From Lingula anatina (Eukaryota > Brachiopoda > Lingulata > Lingulida > Lingulidae), in the NCBI RefSeq assembly GCF_001039355.2, contig NW_019776113.1, forward strand, positions 414,485 to 478,484: DNA of 64,000 nucleotides, given 5' to 3'. Made by a program: the position numbers and the translations under genes. The notes beneath the pieces are model-generated. The model saw only the letters and a list, made by a program, of their open reading frames with translations. It was not told the DNA's origin and searched no databases. Positions 47,799-59,515 of the stretch are shown here, piece by piece. The first letter of the stretch is position 1. Every line of letters begins with the position of its first letter.

Positions 47799-48539
47799 TA
47801 ATTATTAATTCAGACAAATGGGACTTTAGTGAGCTGCAATAATATCTTAACTGTCAGCTTTATTGATACATACGGCCCAAACACTGACTTGGCAATAAAA
47901 CTTGGCAATAACTTGTCCATATCAATGCATGACATGCCGAATGATGACTGTGTCATTTCCATTTATTTTGACGGGAGGATGAATCCGGATACAGATTAGG
48001 ACCAGACCTATTAAATTAAAGATAATCATGAACACATCGAATGTTAGAACGTATGAAAGCTTTTGGTCTTATTAATGTGTATAAATAGCAACAGGCGGTC
48101 AGTTGGTGACAAACATTAAGATTCATTTGGATTTGAAGGAGCGTCACATCCCTGCATCTCTTGCTTTAAACAGCGTGGTTCATCGCTATCTTCTTTTTGC
48201 TTTAATGACCTTTAACTGCTATTACATATTCAACAGTAAGGGTATTTCTTCGTGACTTGGACTTCTATTTCAATATAAAAGATACATGTATAAGGCCATC
48301 GCGTTAACCAGCGTTAGCAAAGCGAACAGTGTTAACTTTCAATAATCTTTAAAGTATCAAATACCCAGCACTTTTAAAACGCGGAGTAGAAAAAACTCTG
48401 TCAATCAGACCAGATTAGACTTCTCCCTTATATCAGAAAACCTCTTCAGTATCAAACACAGATGGAACATTGCACCTTCGATACCGAGATTGTTTAGTTG
48501 CGTTCACTTTTGATGAAAAGTTTTAGATTGGTACGTTAG
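47799..48539. other. Spacer without recognised features
   Basis: AT-rich, with no ORF or repeat I can support. Part could be unrecognised transposon sequence, since transposase remnants lie on both sides. Confidence 0.4.
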
Positions 48540-48559
48540 GCTGGAGGCTAGTTTGGCTT

Positions 48560-48812
48560 TCACTTTCCGTTCCAACATGACGATACCCTCTTCAGCCTAT
48601 CTGAACAACACGACTCTTATACCAGAAACAGGAAATTCAGCCACTGGACTGGCCTGTATTTTCCCCTGATTTGATTCCCATTGAACGTTGTTGGGAGGCA
48701 TTAGACCGGGCTGTAAGGGAAGGGGGGTCCAGGCGGCTTCAATGGATGAGCTGTTAAAGGCTTTAGTAGAAGAGTGGGTTGATCATACCCAACAATCTGG
48801 GCCAGACAAACC
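48560..48812 (+). pseudogene. Tc1-like transposase fragment, broken
   Basis: On the plus strand, DWPVFSPDLIPIERCWEALD matches the conserved DWP-SPDLNPIE-W block around the last catalytic residue of Tc1-family transposases. After a G-run frameshift, another frame continues with MDELLKALVEEWVD, the usual next segment. Upstream, a VFQ-like start is only weakly visible. The coding region is truncated on both sides and interrupted by the element that follows. Confidence 0.75.
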
Positions 48813-49292
48813 AGGCCCGTAGCCTGAGCAAAATGCCAGGGGGGGCAGTAGCGGACACGAGGTGTCGAAGCCCCCGAGGGGGGAGGGTGTGGGAGGGGGG
48901 GTCTCTCTCCCACGGTGTGGAAAATTTTTAAAAACTGTATGTATAATACTGTATTCTGGTGCATTTTAACTGTTTTATTGCTCAATCAGAAGTCAGAAAT
49001 TGTGGGTTCATTTTGCCATAAGTATAGCTCCCCTAAGGATAGCTCCCTAAGGGAGGGTGAGCTTTTTGGCATGAACTGAGTTGGCTAACAACAGTACACC
49101 TTTGTAAACAGATTGTTGAATGATTGTCTAGTGGCCACGAGTGCATTTTCTCACAGAATTGATACCAACTTTGCAATTATTTTTTATTAATTATTATTTA
49201 CCTTTGCGATTATTATTTATTTATTTTTTTGCACCTCAAATCCCAGGGGGGCAGCTGCCCCCCCCCCTGCCCCCCCGGAGGCTACGGCCCTG
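48813..49292. mobile_element. GC-rich-ended inverted-repeat element nested next to the Tc1 relic
   Basis: The ends read AGGCCCGTAGCC and GGCTACGGCCCTG, inverted repeats of each other, followed inwards by G-rich (left) and C-rich (right) runs. CAAACC occurs on both sides (48807-48812 and 49293-49298) and looks like a 6-bp target-site duplication. The interior is AT-rich with no transposase. A relative lies at 54754-54912. Confidence 0.75.
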
Positions 49293-49298
49293 CAAACC

Positions 49299-50250
49299 CA
49301 CGAAAGATAGACTCCTATAGGCAGCTATACGAGATTCTAACTAGAGTGCTCGAACTTATCATGGAATAACCTTGACTTTAGGTGACGCTAGTATTTTGCA
49401 TCTGTCTACGCTTTGCTTTTCGCTATGAATTGGTGGTGATTTACCAAGTGTTAAATTGATGACCAGGAAGGAGCCCAAATAGGCAAAGTGTCACAAATGT
49501 ACTGTCACTCGAAGTTAGAACATGGCGTTTTAATGAAACACTAATGAACTTGATGAATGGTGCAGTTTGGCTTAGGTTGACCTTACTGAAATCACAAATG
49601 CAATATTCTGTCGGAACATTCCATCATTTTAGCAAGAGTGTACATCATAACATCCTTACGAGAGGTAAAGGGACATGAGTACTCAGTAAAATGTTGTTAT
49701 TTGACCTTAAATATATTAAGTCTATAAATCAAGTTGACAAAAGAACACAATATGCCCCTGCCGTTATGGCTTGAAAACTACAAATGAGACTACTTTTCTT
49801 AAAATACAATTTATCATAAAAGCATAGTTTTTTCTTGATATATTTATTACTAACGGAGAATACTGGAGAAATTATTTTCGTGTCATCACGTAGAAAAAAA
49901 TAGAATCGTACGATGTGAACAATCGACTTAAAAAAGAAAAAATAATTGATCTTGATAAGCGAAGAAGGCGTAAGTAAGGGGATGACATGATTATGTAAAA
50001 GCTATATTGATATAAGGGTAGAAGTAACCCACAATCTACTTTTTTAACCAAGAAGAGAAGCAGTCTACATCTAAAGTAATTTCTCGGATAAAAGGACATG
50101 TACTGTACTGACTGAGGTATACTGCACTTTACTTACTTTACTTTCATCTTCATCTTATACCACCAGGGATGTCAAAGGGGAAAAGAGCAATTGATCTTGG
50201 GCTAATTGAAAGTCTTGTTAAGTGGAGTATGGTATTTGGTTCATGTCTCT
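49299..50250. other. Spacer without recognised features
   Basis: I see no gene, repeat or RNA structure I can defend here. Confidence 0.4.
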
Positions 50251-50410
50251 GGTCCCATTCAGAATAGGGGACTAACTAGTTCGAGGGCCACTTGAATACT
50301 TCCCCACGGGATATCTATTCAGTGTCTATTAGCCGATTAGACGGCAAGCTTTGTAGTAGGTCGCCATATTTGATCCTCGGACTAGTTAGTCCCCTATTCT
50401 GAATGGGACC
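50251..50410. mobile_element. MITE copy 2 (same family as 32744-32920)
   Basis: The 160-bp unit begins GGTCCCATTCAGAATAGGGG and ends with the exact complement of that sequence. The repeats extend through ACTAACTAGT to about 35 bases. The interior shares TTGAATACTTCCCCAC and CTATTCAGTGTCTWTTAG with copy 1. Target duplication is unclear (TCT on both sides at most). It has no coding capacity. Confidence 0.85.
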
Positions 50411-53374
50411 TCTTTCACAACGTCTGTATTTTGGTGTTATATGAACAGTGAGCTGATTGGCTGGTTTATTAAGATATTATCATATTTAGACAGTTTATAT
50501 ATCAAATGCTCCACTGTCGTGGTGAATAGGCACAACAGATTGAATACAGAGGGGGGGTGGGGTCCATACAATATAAAACAATGGAGGTTAAAATATGATA
50601 TATAATATATGAAATCTTAATGATGCACTAGCAAGTTTTCACTACGAATTTGAAAACACATGCTAATATTCAGCAAAGCTTTTATGTCTTTTATTCTGTA
50701 TAGTAATACCTTTCTTGTGATCACTTATGTGCCGAAATGTATATACAGGTTAAAGATACGAAAACTCACTCAAGACCTGTCTGTAAGCCTGGAAGTACAG
50801 GGGACAAGCGGAAATTATACAAAGCAGACCAAAAGAGTATTTTTTTACTTCTATGGCAAAAATACAATAGTAGCAAAAAAGTAACAGGTTGACTGGTTAC
50901 TTTTAACCAGACGCGGTTTCTCTTCATAATGCTGTTACTGAAGAGAAACATAAACGCTATATCTATCCTCTGATATCACAGGGTCCTCTAGAAAAAAAAA
51001 GGGGGGGGGGGGGAGATGGCGCCAATCATGTGGTATACATTCAAATATCTGGGGTAGTATGGATTCTATGTCTTCAGTCAAGAAATACAAATTGTATGAG
51101 GCTGTACACCTATCTTTTAAAAAATGATGTAACTAGTAGTATTCTGTGAAAAAGGCGGTGCCAAAACCACAGGAAATAGAAATGATGAAATCTACAAAAA
51201 TCACAACATTACGGAGATCGATGTTCGGGTCCCGTAGGGGGTGGACAGAGTCTCTTTCACAGACCTATGATTGGATTGTGAATGGAGATCACCAAGCAGT
51301 ATGATGGGAACTTATGAAATCAAAATGAATGAGAATATCTTCAATATATCCACAAGTTTGACCGTTGAGCTGCAAGCTGTCGTTGTCTGGGTCCCGTGGG
51401 CCCAGATTGAACAGGAATAGGCGGAACGCCGCAATACAAAATAAAGCTTAAGGGGGTTTGAAACGTTATTTCTTCTGTCCATGAAGGCTAATTGTTAATA
51501 ACATAGAAAAGGCGGATTTTTACATCGATCAGAATATAAAAGGTCCTTTTAGACGGTGATGAAATTCTTAATTAATGCATAAAACAATGCATTAACCATC
51601 TATGGGTAAAAACCCTAATATAATGGGTTATCTTGAGGGTAAAGCATGACGATATATAGCCATAAACATTCCGATTTGTAAAGAACATATTAACTGCTGG
51701 TATCATTACTATTTAGAACATGCTGAAAGACACTAACTAGACAGCCCTGATTAAAATAAGGTCTTTTAATATATCGTCAAAATTTTTTTAAAAATCGTCA
51801 AAACATTTTTTTCTAGATTTTAATACAAAAACCTTTATTTTCAGGCATCCAAGAAATCAAAGCTAAATATATAATTTGGTAAAAGTAATGTAACAAGTGC
51901 CAACTTATTTTCACTAGGTTAAATTTGCGTTATACTTCCACCTTCCTCTGTGTTTGGAATTTCTTTCTATGCTTACTTTTTGGTGTAATTCTTGTTGTAC
52001 AGTACCCATGTCTACATTAAAACATATTATTTTCTATTTCATAATAGCTGTTGTCAACCTCAAACCAACCTCTATTTTTTCCCTCTTGTCGTCTCTAAGA
52101 GAAGCCAACACACTGGCCAGTGAAGTCATAAAAATTTTATTTCAGTCTCGATTCACTGCATTTCCTTCCGTTTCATCGTATGTGCAATTGATTATCTAGT
52201 GTTTTGAAACCATTTATATGATATCTTATAGTAATTTTGATATCAGAAAACGCAGTGAAATTAAAAACAGTCGGAAACCGCATCAAGAGTTTAAAATGTT
52301 CTTGTTGTGAACATACAGATGGTGATTCAATATATATGTAAAACATTTTCAAATTACTGCACATTACAACGCACGGGTTCGTTGTCCTCTAGGTATTCTA
52401 AAACTGACAGTACTGTTGCATTACGCTCGATGAAGAGGAAAAACGGACCGGGAACTTCAATCCGGGGGGAGTGCAATTCTTACTTAAAAATATGTTACGA
52501 CTTTGGTGCTGTTTCTGTGTTCCTATGATAAACCTTTCTGCTGGAGAACCTGGCCTGGGGGCTTAATATAACATTTTGTTTTCAAAAAGGGCTGAAACCC
52601 AGAAGTCGAGAAGCCGCCCGATACGAAGACAAAAACTGTCCATCTGTTAGTTATAGTCAATTTGTAGAAATGCTGTTCAACCTTCAAAGATTCTTCATCA
52701 AAATGTGTATATAGAGTTACGCTTAGCTGGATTGAAGTGATATTAGGTGGTTAATTTATCATTTATCATCCTTTTGAAATCTTTATTTTGTCTTCCCATA
52801 TAAAAAACTTTTTTCAACACAAAAATACAGGATTAGTTTTTGTACACTGCATTTGTTCGACACCCTGAACAAAAGAACTGCCTGGATATAGCACGAGCGC
52901 TTTCTTGCTTGGTAATGATGTAAAGTAAATGATAAAAATTGTTATATTCAGGGTGCAGCTTTACCAATGAAAAAGGCGACCCCTACTGCAGTTATGCACA
53001 AAAGTTTTCCAATTTGATGTATGAACTTTTACCACGTACTAAGTTTGTTAAAGGTCTTCAGCCCACGTCCCGCATAGAAAACAATATCACGAGACTTCAC
53101 GTTGTGTTAATTAAATGGCTACTGAAACGGTTTTTATCCTTAGCTGAGAGCGGTGGGTATGCGTTAAAGCTTTGCATTCAAATTATCACCTTCCACATGG
53201 ATGCTTTTAATTAACAGTGCGTTGACTCTTATCTTTTAATTGGTGAATAATTGTATTCAGCGGAGTTTTTAATTTATTGCTCGTGGCACGATCAGAGCAA
53301 TCGATTAGTTTGCCACGCTTTTCTTGATACAATTAGTAAAAGGAGACAGATGTTTTATCTGTATCCTTGTTTAG
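50411..53374. other. Gene-poor spacer
   Basis: AT-rich, with only short ORFs lacking any recognisable domain. A poly-A run adjoining a poly-G run lies at about 50993-51013, and there is another G run near 50551. No tRNA, rRNA or repeat was supported. Confidence 0.4.
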
Positions 53375-53432
53375 AATACCGATTTACAGACAGTTGGTAT
53401 TAAACAATACCGATTTACAGACAGTTGGTATT
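53375..53432. repeat. Perfect 27-bp direct repeat
   Basis: AATACCGATTTACAGACAGT plus seven further bases occurs at 53375-53401 and again, identically, at 53406-53432, so the duplication is recent or maintained. Confidence 0.9.
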
Positions 53433-53712
53433 GCACTTCTACACGTGTACTTTCTATATCATAACTACTAGTAATAGCATCACATAGAAACCTTCATGTA
53501 AACAGCAGAATGTTGAAATATTATACAGCCTAAATTTATTAACAGAAGGTAAAGCAAAAAGTTTCCAAATCAGTTTCCTGTAATTTCTTAAAAGTAAGAA
53601 AATCATTAGAAAACGGGCGATCAAGGGTGTGTGATCTTGCAGTTTGTTTTTTAAAGTTCTCTTATAGTTATTCAATTACTCGTATTTAGTGTGATTTAGC
53701 ATTCAAAGGAAA

Positions 53713-53909
53713 ATAATTCACTACAGAGGTGATACAAGCAAGCAAACCATGTGGTCTTTCACTCACGGCCGAACGTTTAGGATGTTACTCAGCATTAGTT
53801 CTGTAGGAAATTTGTAAGGATTAGCAATCTTTGATATTCTACAGAACCGGTTAATAAGCTAGACAATTCACTGCTGAGGTGGTTTAAGCAAACAAACCAC
53901 ATGGTCTTT
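53713..53909. repeat. Spaced direct duplication (~48 bp, period ~150)
   Basis: 53713-53761 and 53863-53909 share AATTCACT, GAGGTG, AAGCAARCAAACCA and TGGTCTTT with about 80% identity by eye. The intervening sequence is not obviously repeated. Confidence 0.7.
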
Positions 53910-54753
53910 TAATTACCACCAAGTAGGAGTTTCTTCAGTGCAGTTGCGTTACAATAGTCAACAGTAGCAGCTAAACCGCCTTCGTAACATTGCAACAATG
54001 CCTGATACTTCTATAGTGACAATGTGAATGCAACCACCATCCATCCCCAAGACGACGGTAAGTGAAGGAAATAATTATGGTCTTCTTAATCTACGCATGA
54101 TGGAATTATTTCTTAAGATTATCAGTCAGCAAGTGCATTCTTGACTTTATATGTAAAAGACTGATTTCAAAATTGGTTTTTTTAAGTATATCTATCTATT
54201 AAAGCATTTGTAACATAATTAGTTGGTTTAAGATATGTTGGAAAAATTCGGGGCATCGTTTTGGCGCTGGCGTTAATTGTAGGCGTCGGGTAGGATCAAT
54301 CAGATTGTTAAGGAACCCTACATGCAGTAAAGAAATTTGTCGACAAATGTAAAAGCGTTACACTTAGCTCGCTTTGAAAACGCGTTTTAACCGTTATTAG
54401 AACATATTTGACTTGCTCACAAGCACAATGAGAAATTAATGACCAGATCTGTTATGAGTGAAGAAAATGTGTGCCACAAAGATATGTGCAGTCATGAATT
54501 CACTTATAGACTACTTCATTACTTAATCGAATGTCCCTCCGTTAAAACGTTTTCATTGGAAAGCTTAATGAAGCTGATCGGCGCGTGGGCCTAAACTTGC
54601 ACGTTTTTTCCTTCTTGACGCATAACATACCAATATATCAACGCTCCTGACATAACCTAAACTTGATGATTAGGGGCTTGGTCCGACCGAGATAATAATA
54701 TTACTCTCACTAATAAACAGAAGAGGCTGGTAAGGGATGACGTACAGAAGCAT
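53910..54753. other. Spacer without recognised features
   Basis: No gene or repeat supported. Confidence 0.4.
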
Positions 54754-54912
54754 GCCCGTAGCCAGCAATTTCAAAGGGGGGGTCTTTTTCTGAAGATGTG
54801 GACCTTTTCCATAAAAACGTCATGTACCTAGATCACATTTTACCCAGAGTGGACCTTTTCCCAGCAAAAGGGGCGGTTCTTTCGAACCCCCCGAACCCCC
54901 CTGGCTACGGGC
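54754..54912. mobile_element. Small inverted-repeat element with GCCCGTAGCCAG ends
   Basis: The left end GCCCGTAGCCAG and right end CTGGCTACGGGC are perfect complements. Inside are a G run on the left, a C run on the right and two copies of GTGGACCTTTTCC. It resembles the larger element at 48813-49292 and is non-coding. Confidence 0.75.
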
Positions 54913-55796
54913 CTGGAAGAAACGTCCCACAACATTCGTGTTCACCATCAAGGAATCTTGTTTTGTTCCAATAAAACCATCTTTGAATGAGCAGTGCTTT
55001 CACGTATTAGACGTGTTTCAAAGGTCCAGACTGCAAACTGAGAGTGACCTAGCAGGTTTGATACATTTCATTGTACACAAAACTAGGTTAAAACTTAGGT
55101 TTGGACGGAACCCTCGTGAGTAATAAAATGAGTCCTAACGTTAACCGTGTAAAAAAAAAAACAAAAAAAACTGGAAATAAGCGCCCAATTTGCTGCTGTC
55201 GTCTCAGTCAGGGAAACATGGCCGTATCAGAATTAAAACAAAGCATGCCTTAATATATATATATATATAACTGTCAACCTTGTAGAATACAGAAGTTTGA
55301 GTCGTAGTATGGTTAACACAAAAACAATAGCCATTTGTGCATTTAATCTTGACAAACTTACCATTACAAATACCATAATAATACCGAGAAATGTTCTAAC
55401 TTTCAAAAGGACTTTAAAGAATGTATTTTGAAAGTGGAAGTGGAAAACTTTAGACATTCTGATATACTTGTCATTGACACACCTTTTAGATATGTTATCA
55501 TAAAAAGGGCTGAAAAAATCACAATGTTTTTCATTCAAAATATCTCAATGGTTCTCACCAAAATGATGATGATACAAGATGATACAAAATTGCAGTATTT
55601 GCACCAGTTAACGTTCACAGACCTCTGGTAAGGTAAAAGCAAAATTGCACAATTAATGAAAAAATTGCGAGATTTGAGAGGGGGAGCAACAAATTTGTCT
55701 CGTCTGATTAATTGCGACATGTAGTATATTTCTTCGGCCAAGATGGTAGAAGAAAGTAAGCTTTCTCTATCTTTCTCTGGGTACGTACGGATAAAA
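54913..55796. other. Spacer with minor simple repeats
   Basis: It contains a short A-rich run near 55151-55169 and an (AT)n tract near 55253-55269. No gene is seen. Confidence 0.4.
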
Positions 55797-57040
55797 TTTA
55801 GTCCCAAAATATTACACGTCCCTATATTCCCGTTACCGATAGATACATAAAGGGAAAACTGAAAAAACGTCTTTTTAGATTTAAATACCGATAGATCCGA
55901 TTTTTTACCACCGTCCTATAAATTTGCGTTCCTATAGATACGACGTCCTCATAAACCCACGTCCTTTAAATCCGCATACCTATAGATCCACGTATTTTTA
56001 GATCCAAATACCGATAGATCCATTACAGGTACACTATTGCTCAAAATGGTTGGTATACTACTCAGTACATAAAATGCACTGTTTAAAACGAGAGTACACA
56101 TATTAATCCTTTCAGCAATTTATTATTCTACTATAGATCGTTTTTACGCAATACTCGGGTAATTAACATTAGGCCTACTAATGCATTATCTGACAGAATT
56201 TATGATTTCACTAGATGTTTTGTTATTCTCATGTTACATTCATTTAGTTTTGATTACGAAGGCTTCTGACAGGAACCTAAGATTATATATTTTTTTATAG
56301 CGATTAATCCAAGAAAACACACACACACACACACCACACCCGTCAATTAAGAACTCGGCAAAAGTTGATGAAATAATGTTAAGAGTTTTACAAGTAAACT
56401 CTTCTTATTTTATACTGTGTATGATTTATTTGGGCATTTCATGAATGATTCTGCCTGATAACTGTCTTGTATAGGCCTACTTGATAGAAACCATTACTGT
56501 ATGGTTGACAAACATACCCAAAGTTTGCAGGCAAAAATCGGCTGTATATATATAGAAGTTACTTACATCTTGGACATAATAACGAATTTGTGTCGTTTTT
56601 ATGTCCAAGTAGTTTACATTGATGAAGTTACGTGCGTACATTGCGGAATGGAGTAAATGATAGTAAACGATAGTAAAGACGTGTAGACGCGAACGTACAT
56701 GTAGGCCTATATCTTGTTTGAACACCTAATAAATATATAAATAAATAAATATCAGGTTGTAATTAAGTCATCTCACTGAGTGGGTCAGTACTCGCATCCA
56801 GACTATCTCTCGAAAGCCTCATACCTGTATCTCAAGTTAATATCGGCATTTTAGCCGATTAATTACGATGTCAGATAGATGGATCTAGCGGTACCTGGAT
56901 CTAAAGATACGTGGGTTTATAGGAAACTGTTGGTGGATCTATCGGAACGTAAATTTAACGAGACGTAAATCTATTGAGACGTGTATGTATAGAGACGTAT
57001 CTATCGGGACGAATATTTTATTGGGGCGTTTATCTATATG
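55797..57040. mobile_element. Foldback-type element with arms of degenerate ~16-bp repeats
   Basis: The left arm (about 55797-56025) contains many variants of a ~16-base unit such as ACGTCCTTTAAATCCG, CATACCTATAGATCCA and AATACCGATAGATCC. The right arm (about 56876-57040) carries the same unit in inverted orientation (GTGGATCTATCGGAAC, AGACGTAAATCTATTG). The inner ends match as complements (ACCGATAGATCCAT versus ATGGATCTAGCGGTACC). An ~850-base AT-rich loop lies between, with no clear transposase. Tandemly repeated inverted arms are the mark of foldback elements; the outer ends and any target duplication are not certain. Confidence 0.65.
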
Positions 57041-59261
57041 GCGAACCCCCTTTCTCTCTCTCTCTCACTATCTCTCTCTCAAATCCATAGTGCGTAATTT
57101 TTTTCCATTCCTCTCAGCTGTGTATCAAAGCCCGGATGTGGGAAAACCTGATGTCTGTCCATTTTTTTTGATGTGGCCTTTAAATAGTTTGATCCGTCTC
57201 TCTCTTCACCACCCACTCCCAGCTCTGTTTAGGGGCAATTTTATTGAAGCAAGGCCTTTTGACCTTGATCTATGTCCTTACCATCGGAGCTTTTTTTCTT
57301 AATTTCCGCGAGAAGATCGCGGGGAGGGTAATAACGTCCGTCTATTTTCCTGTCTGCCAGTCGAACTGTCTGATACCAGTAATAATCTTAAAAGGGAAAT
57401 GTAGACTTTTTAGTGGACTTTTTTGAATAAAATTCTGCTCGAAATCTCCTTCTCATATTAACCGGTGGTATGCACTTCCTCCTTACATTCCCAGAATAAA
57501 AACGATAAGTACATGTAGTAGTTTTCTTTTTTGTATTTTGTCTTTTGTATGTCTTTTTTATTAAGTTGTGGGGTAACTGCGATACTTAGATAAAATGCAT
57601 GGGTAAGGTAGTAAGCAAGATATTTGTCGAATTCCGTGTCACAACATACAGCTTTTTTTCGATATGCATGTATGTCCTTTCTCTGCTAACAGTACATTAG
57701 TGTTACTTATAGCAAAAGTACATTTGCCTAATTAGTTAGGTGTATAATTCTTTCAATTTCTCAGTGAATCTTAATTGAAATGTTTCACATTTTAGAAAAC
57801 AATACCCATAGTCCAACATTCTATTTGAGATTTAATTGCTTTTGAATGGTAGCCTTTAACAAGAAATGTCGGCGGAAATGTGAAAATGTGTCCCAAAGTC
57901 CTAACAGCAATTTCCCGACTTCTATCGGCGCGACCACCGTGATGGACTTTGATCCGAGAACAAATCAGATTTCCCCTTGGAAATGCCTACAGGCAGTCTG
58001 TCTCTACTTTTTGTTCATACTAAACAAGAAGATGTATTATTATTGTTGATATTTATGACTAATGTTGACCGTGTAGTTTTTGCTGTCTGATGTGTATATT
58101 TTTTTCATTCTTATTATACTACTTCAGACCGAAAAACTGATACAATGTATCTATTGTCCCAGCTGATGCCTTTTTCATGTGCCTTTTAAAAATTTGATAT
58201 TCTTTAATAAGCAATCAAACATGATAAAAAAGGTGGGTTTGTAATACGGACCAAGTAAATATTATTTACTATCCTTTAACGATCGTTGACTAAGATAAAA
58301 GGAATCAGTCCCGCGTGCCATTTTTTAATCTGATCCGGGAAAATTAGATTTCTTATCTATTAACGGGACTCAAGTTTGTCCTCGGCAGGATGCTTCTTTG
58401 TAATAGATGATAAAGTTTATAGATACGGACTTTTGAGACGAGGCGATGCGCGCCCAGAATATAACAGTGCGGTTACATAAACGAAATCAATTCCCAAGAT
58501 ACCAAGCTGACGGTACGGTTATAATACGAGATGGACATACACTTCCATACTCTTATTTCTTTCAATTCGATATATTTTGAATTTGAACTAACCAGAATAT
58601 TACCAAGTTAAATGAATGTCTTTCCCTTACTTTCGGCAGGGCATAAGTCTTTATTGAAAAGTAAAACCCTGCAGGTGATACATAATTATCTACCTGCTGC
58701 TATATTTGGATAAAAGCCCCCCCCCAAAAAAAAAAAAAAAAAAATGAAAAAGAAAGTTGGGAGAAGGAGAAAACACACTGAATGTCTCTATCATAAGCTT
58801 TTCGGTTTTTAATCAAAACCAAAGTATTCAATTATTGCAACATTAAAGACCAATTATCCGTAGCCGTCGATATAAAAGAGTTGTGCGGGAAATTACATTT
58901 ACTCTACAGGGCAGCAGCTTTAACTGCAGGACTTTCACCTTCAGAGAGCCACTCGCGTTAGCGCAATCATTTTTTCACTTTAGCTAACGAAGATCAGAAA
59001 AAAAGGTCAAGTTTTCAACGCTTATATTTCCTCCATAGAGATGTGTGGGATTCAATTACGAAATCAATGACAAGCGCAATGTATAGGTTGATTGATATTT
59101 GGCCAGTTAAGACCACTTTATTTATGATAAAACAAAATGAGATTTTACGATTTTATTTTATCTCATAAACCAGGTAATAAAAACGGTAATCCAAATGATT
59201 GATAATAGTATTAAAGTATGGGGTGGCCAAAATTTGATGGTGATAAGTTATGCATTATCAA
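57041..59261. other. Gene-poor spacer with simple repeats
   Basis: A (CT)n tract lies at about 57051-57080 and a C-run/A-run at about 58718-58744. Short ORFs have no recognisable content. A less AT-rich stretch at about 58855-58990 could be a conserved non-coding element, but that cannot be judged without comparison. Confidence 0.35.
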
Positions 59262-59515
59262 ATTTTATGCGGTTGCTAGAAGGCAATTAGCTTATCAAAC
59301 AGTTTTTCGGATTTTTTCGAATATGCTTTTATTCATTTCGGATGTCTTTGTGTTTACCAGATCATTAATACGATAAATGGTATGAATCATATTTTATGGG
59401 GTTGCTAAAAGGAAATTTGCTGATAAAACAGTTTTTCGGGCTTTTTATTTTTTCAGAATATGCTTTTGTTCATTTCGGGTGTTTTTGTGTATTTCAGGTC
59501 ATTAATACGATAAAA
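59262..59515. repeat. Tandem duplication of ~120 bp
   Basis: 59262-59379 and about 59391-59515 align along their length, sharing CAGTTTTTCGG, GAATATGCTTTT, TTCATTTCGG and CATTAATACGATAAA. The copies differ by small indels and about 15% substitutions by eye. Confidence 0.85.

Noticed and set aside
48701-48985. Minus-strand Pro-rich 94-aa ORF
   Set aside because: It spans the Tc1 relic and the C/G-rich end of the inserted element; low-complexity translation of a repeat.
52939-53214. 91-aa plus-strand ORF in the gene-poor region
   Set aside because: No signal peptide, domain or splice context; similar lengths occur by chance in this DNA.
57846-58049. 67-aa ORF with several Cys
   Set aside because: No recognisable pattern and no conserved-looking neighbours; treated as chance.
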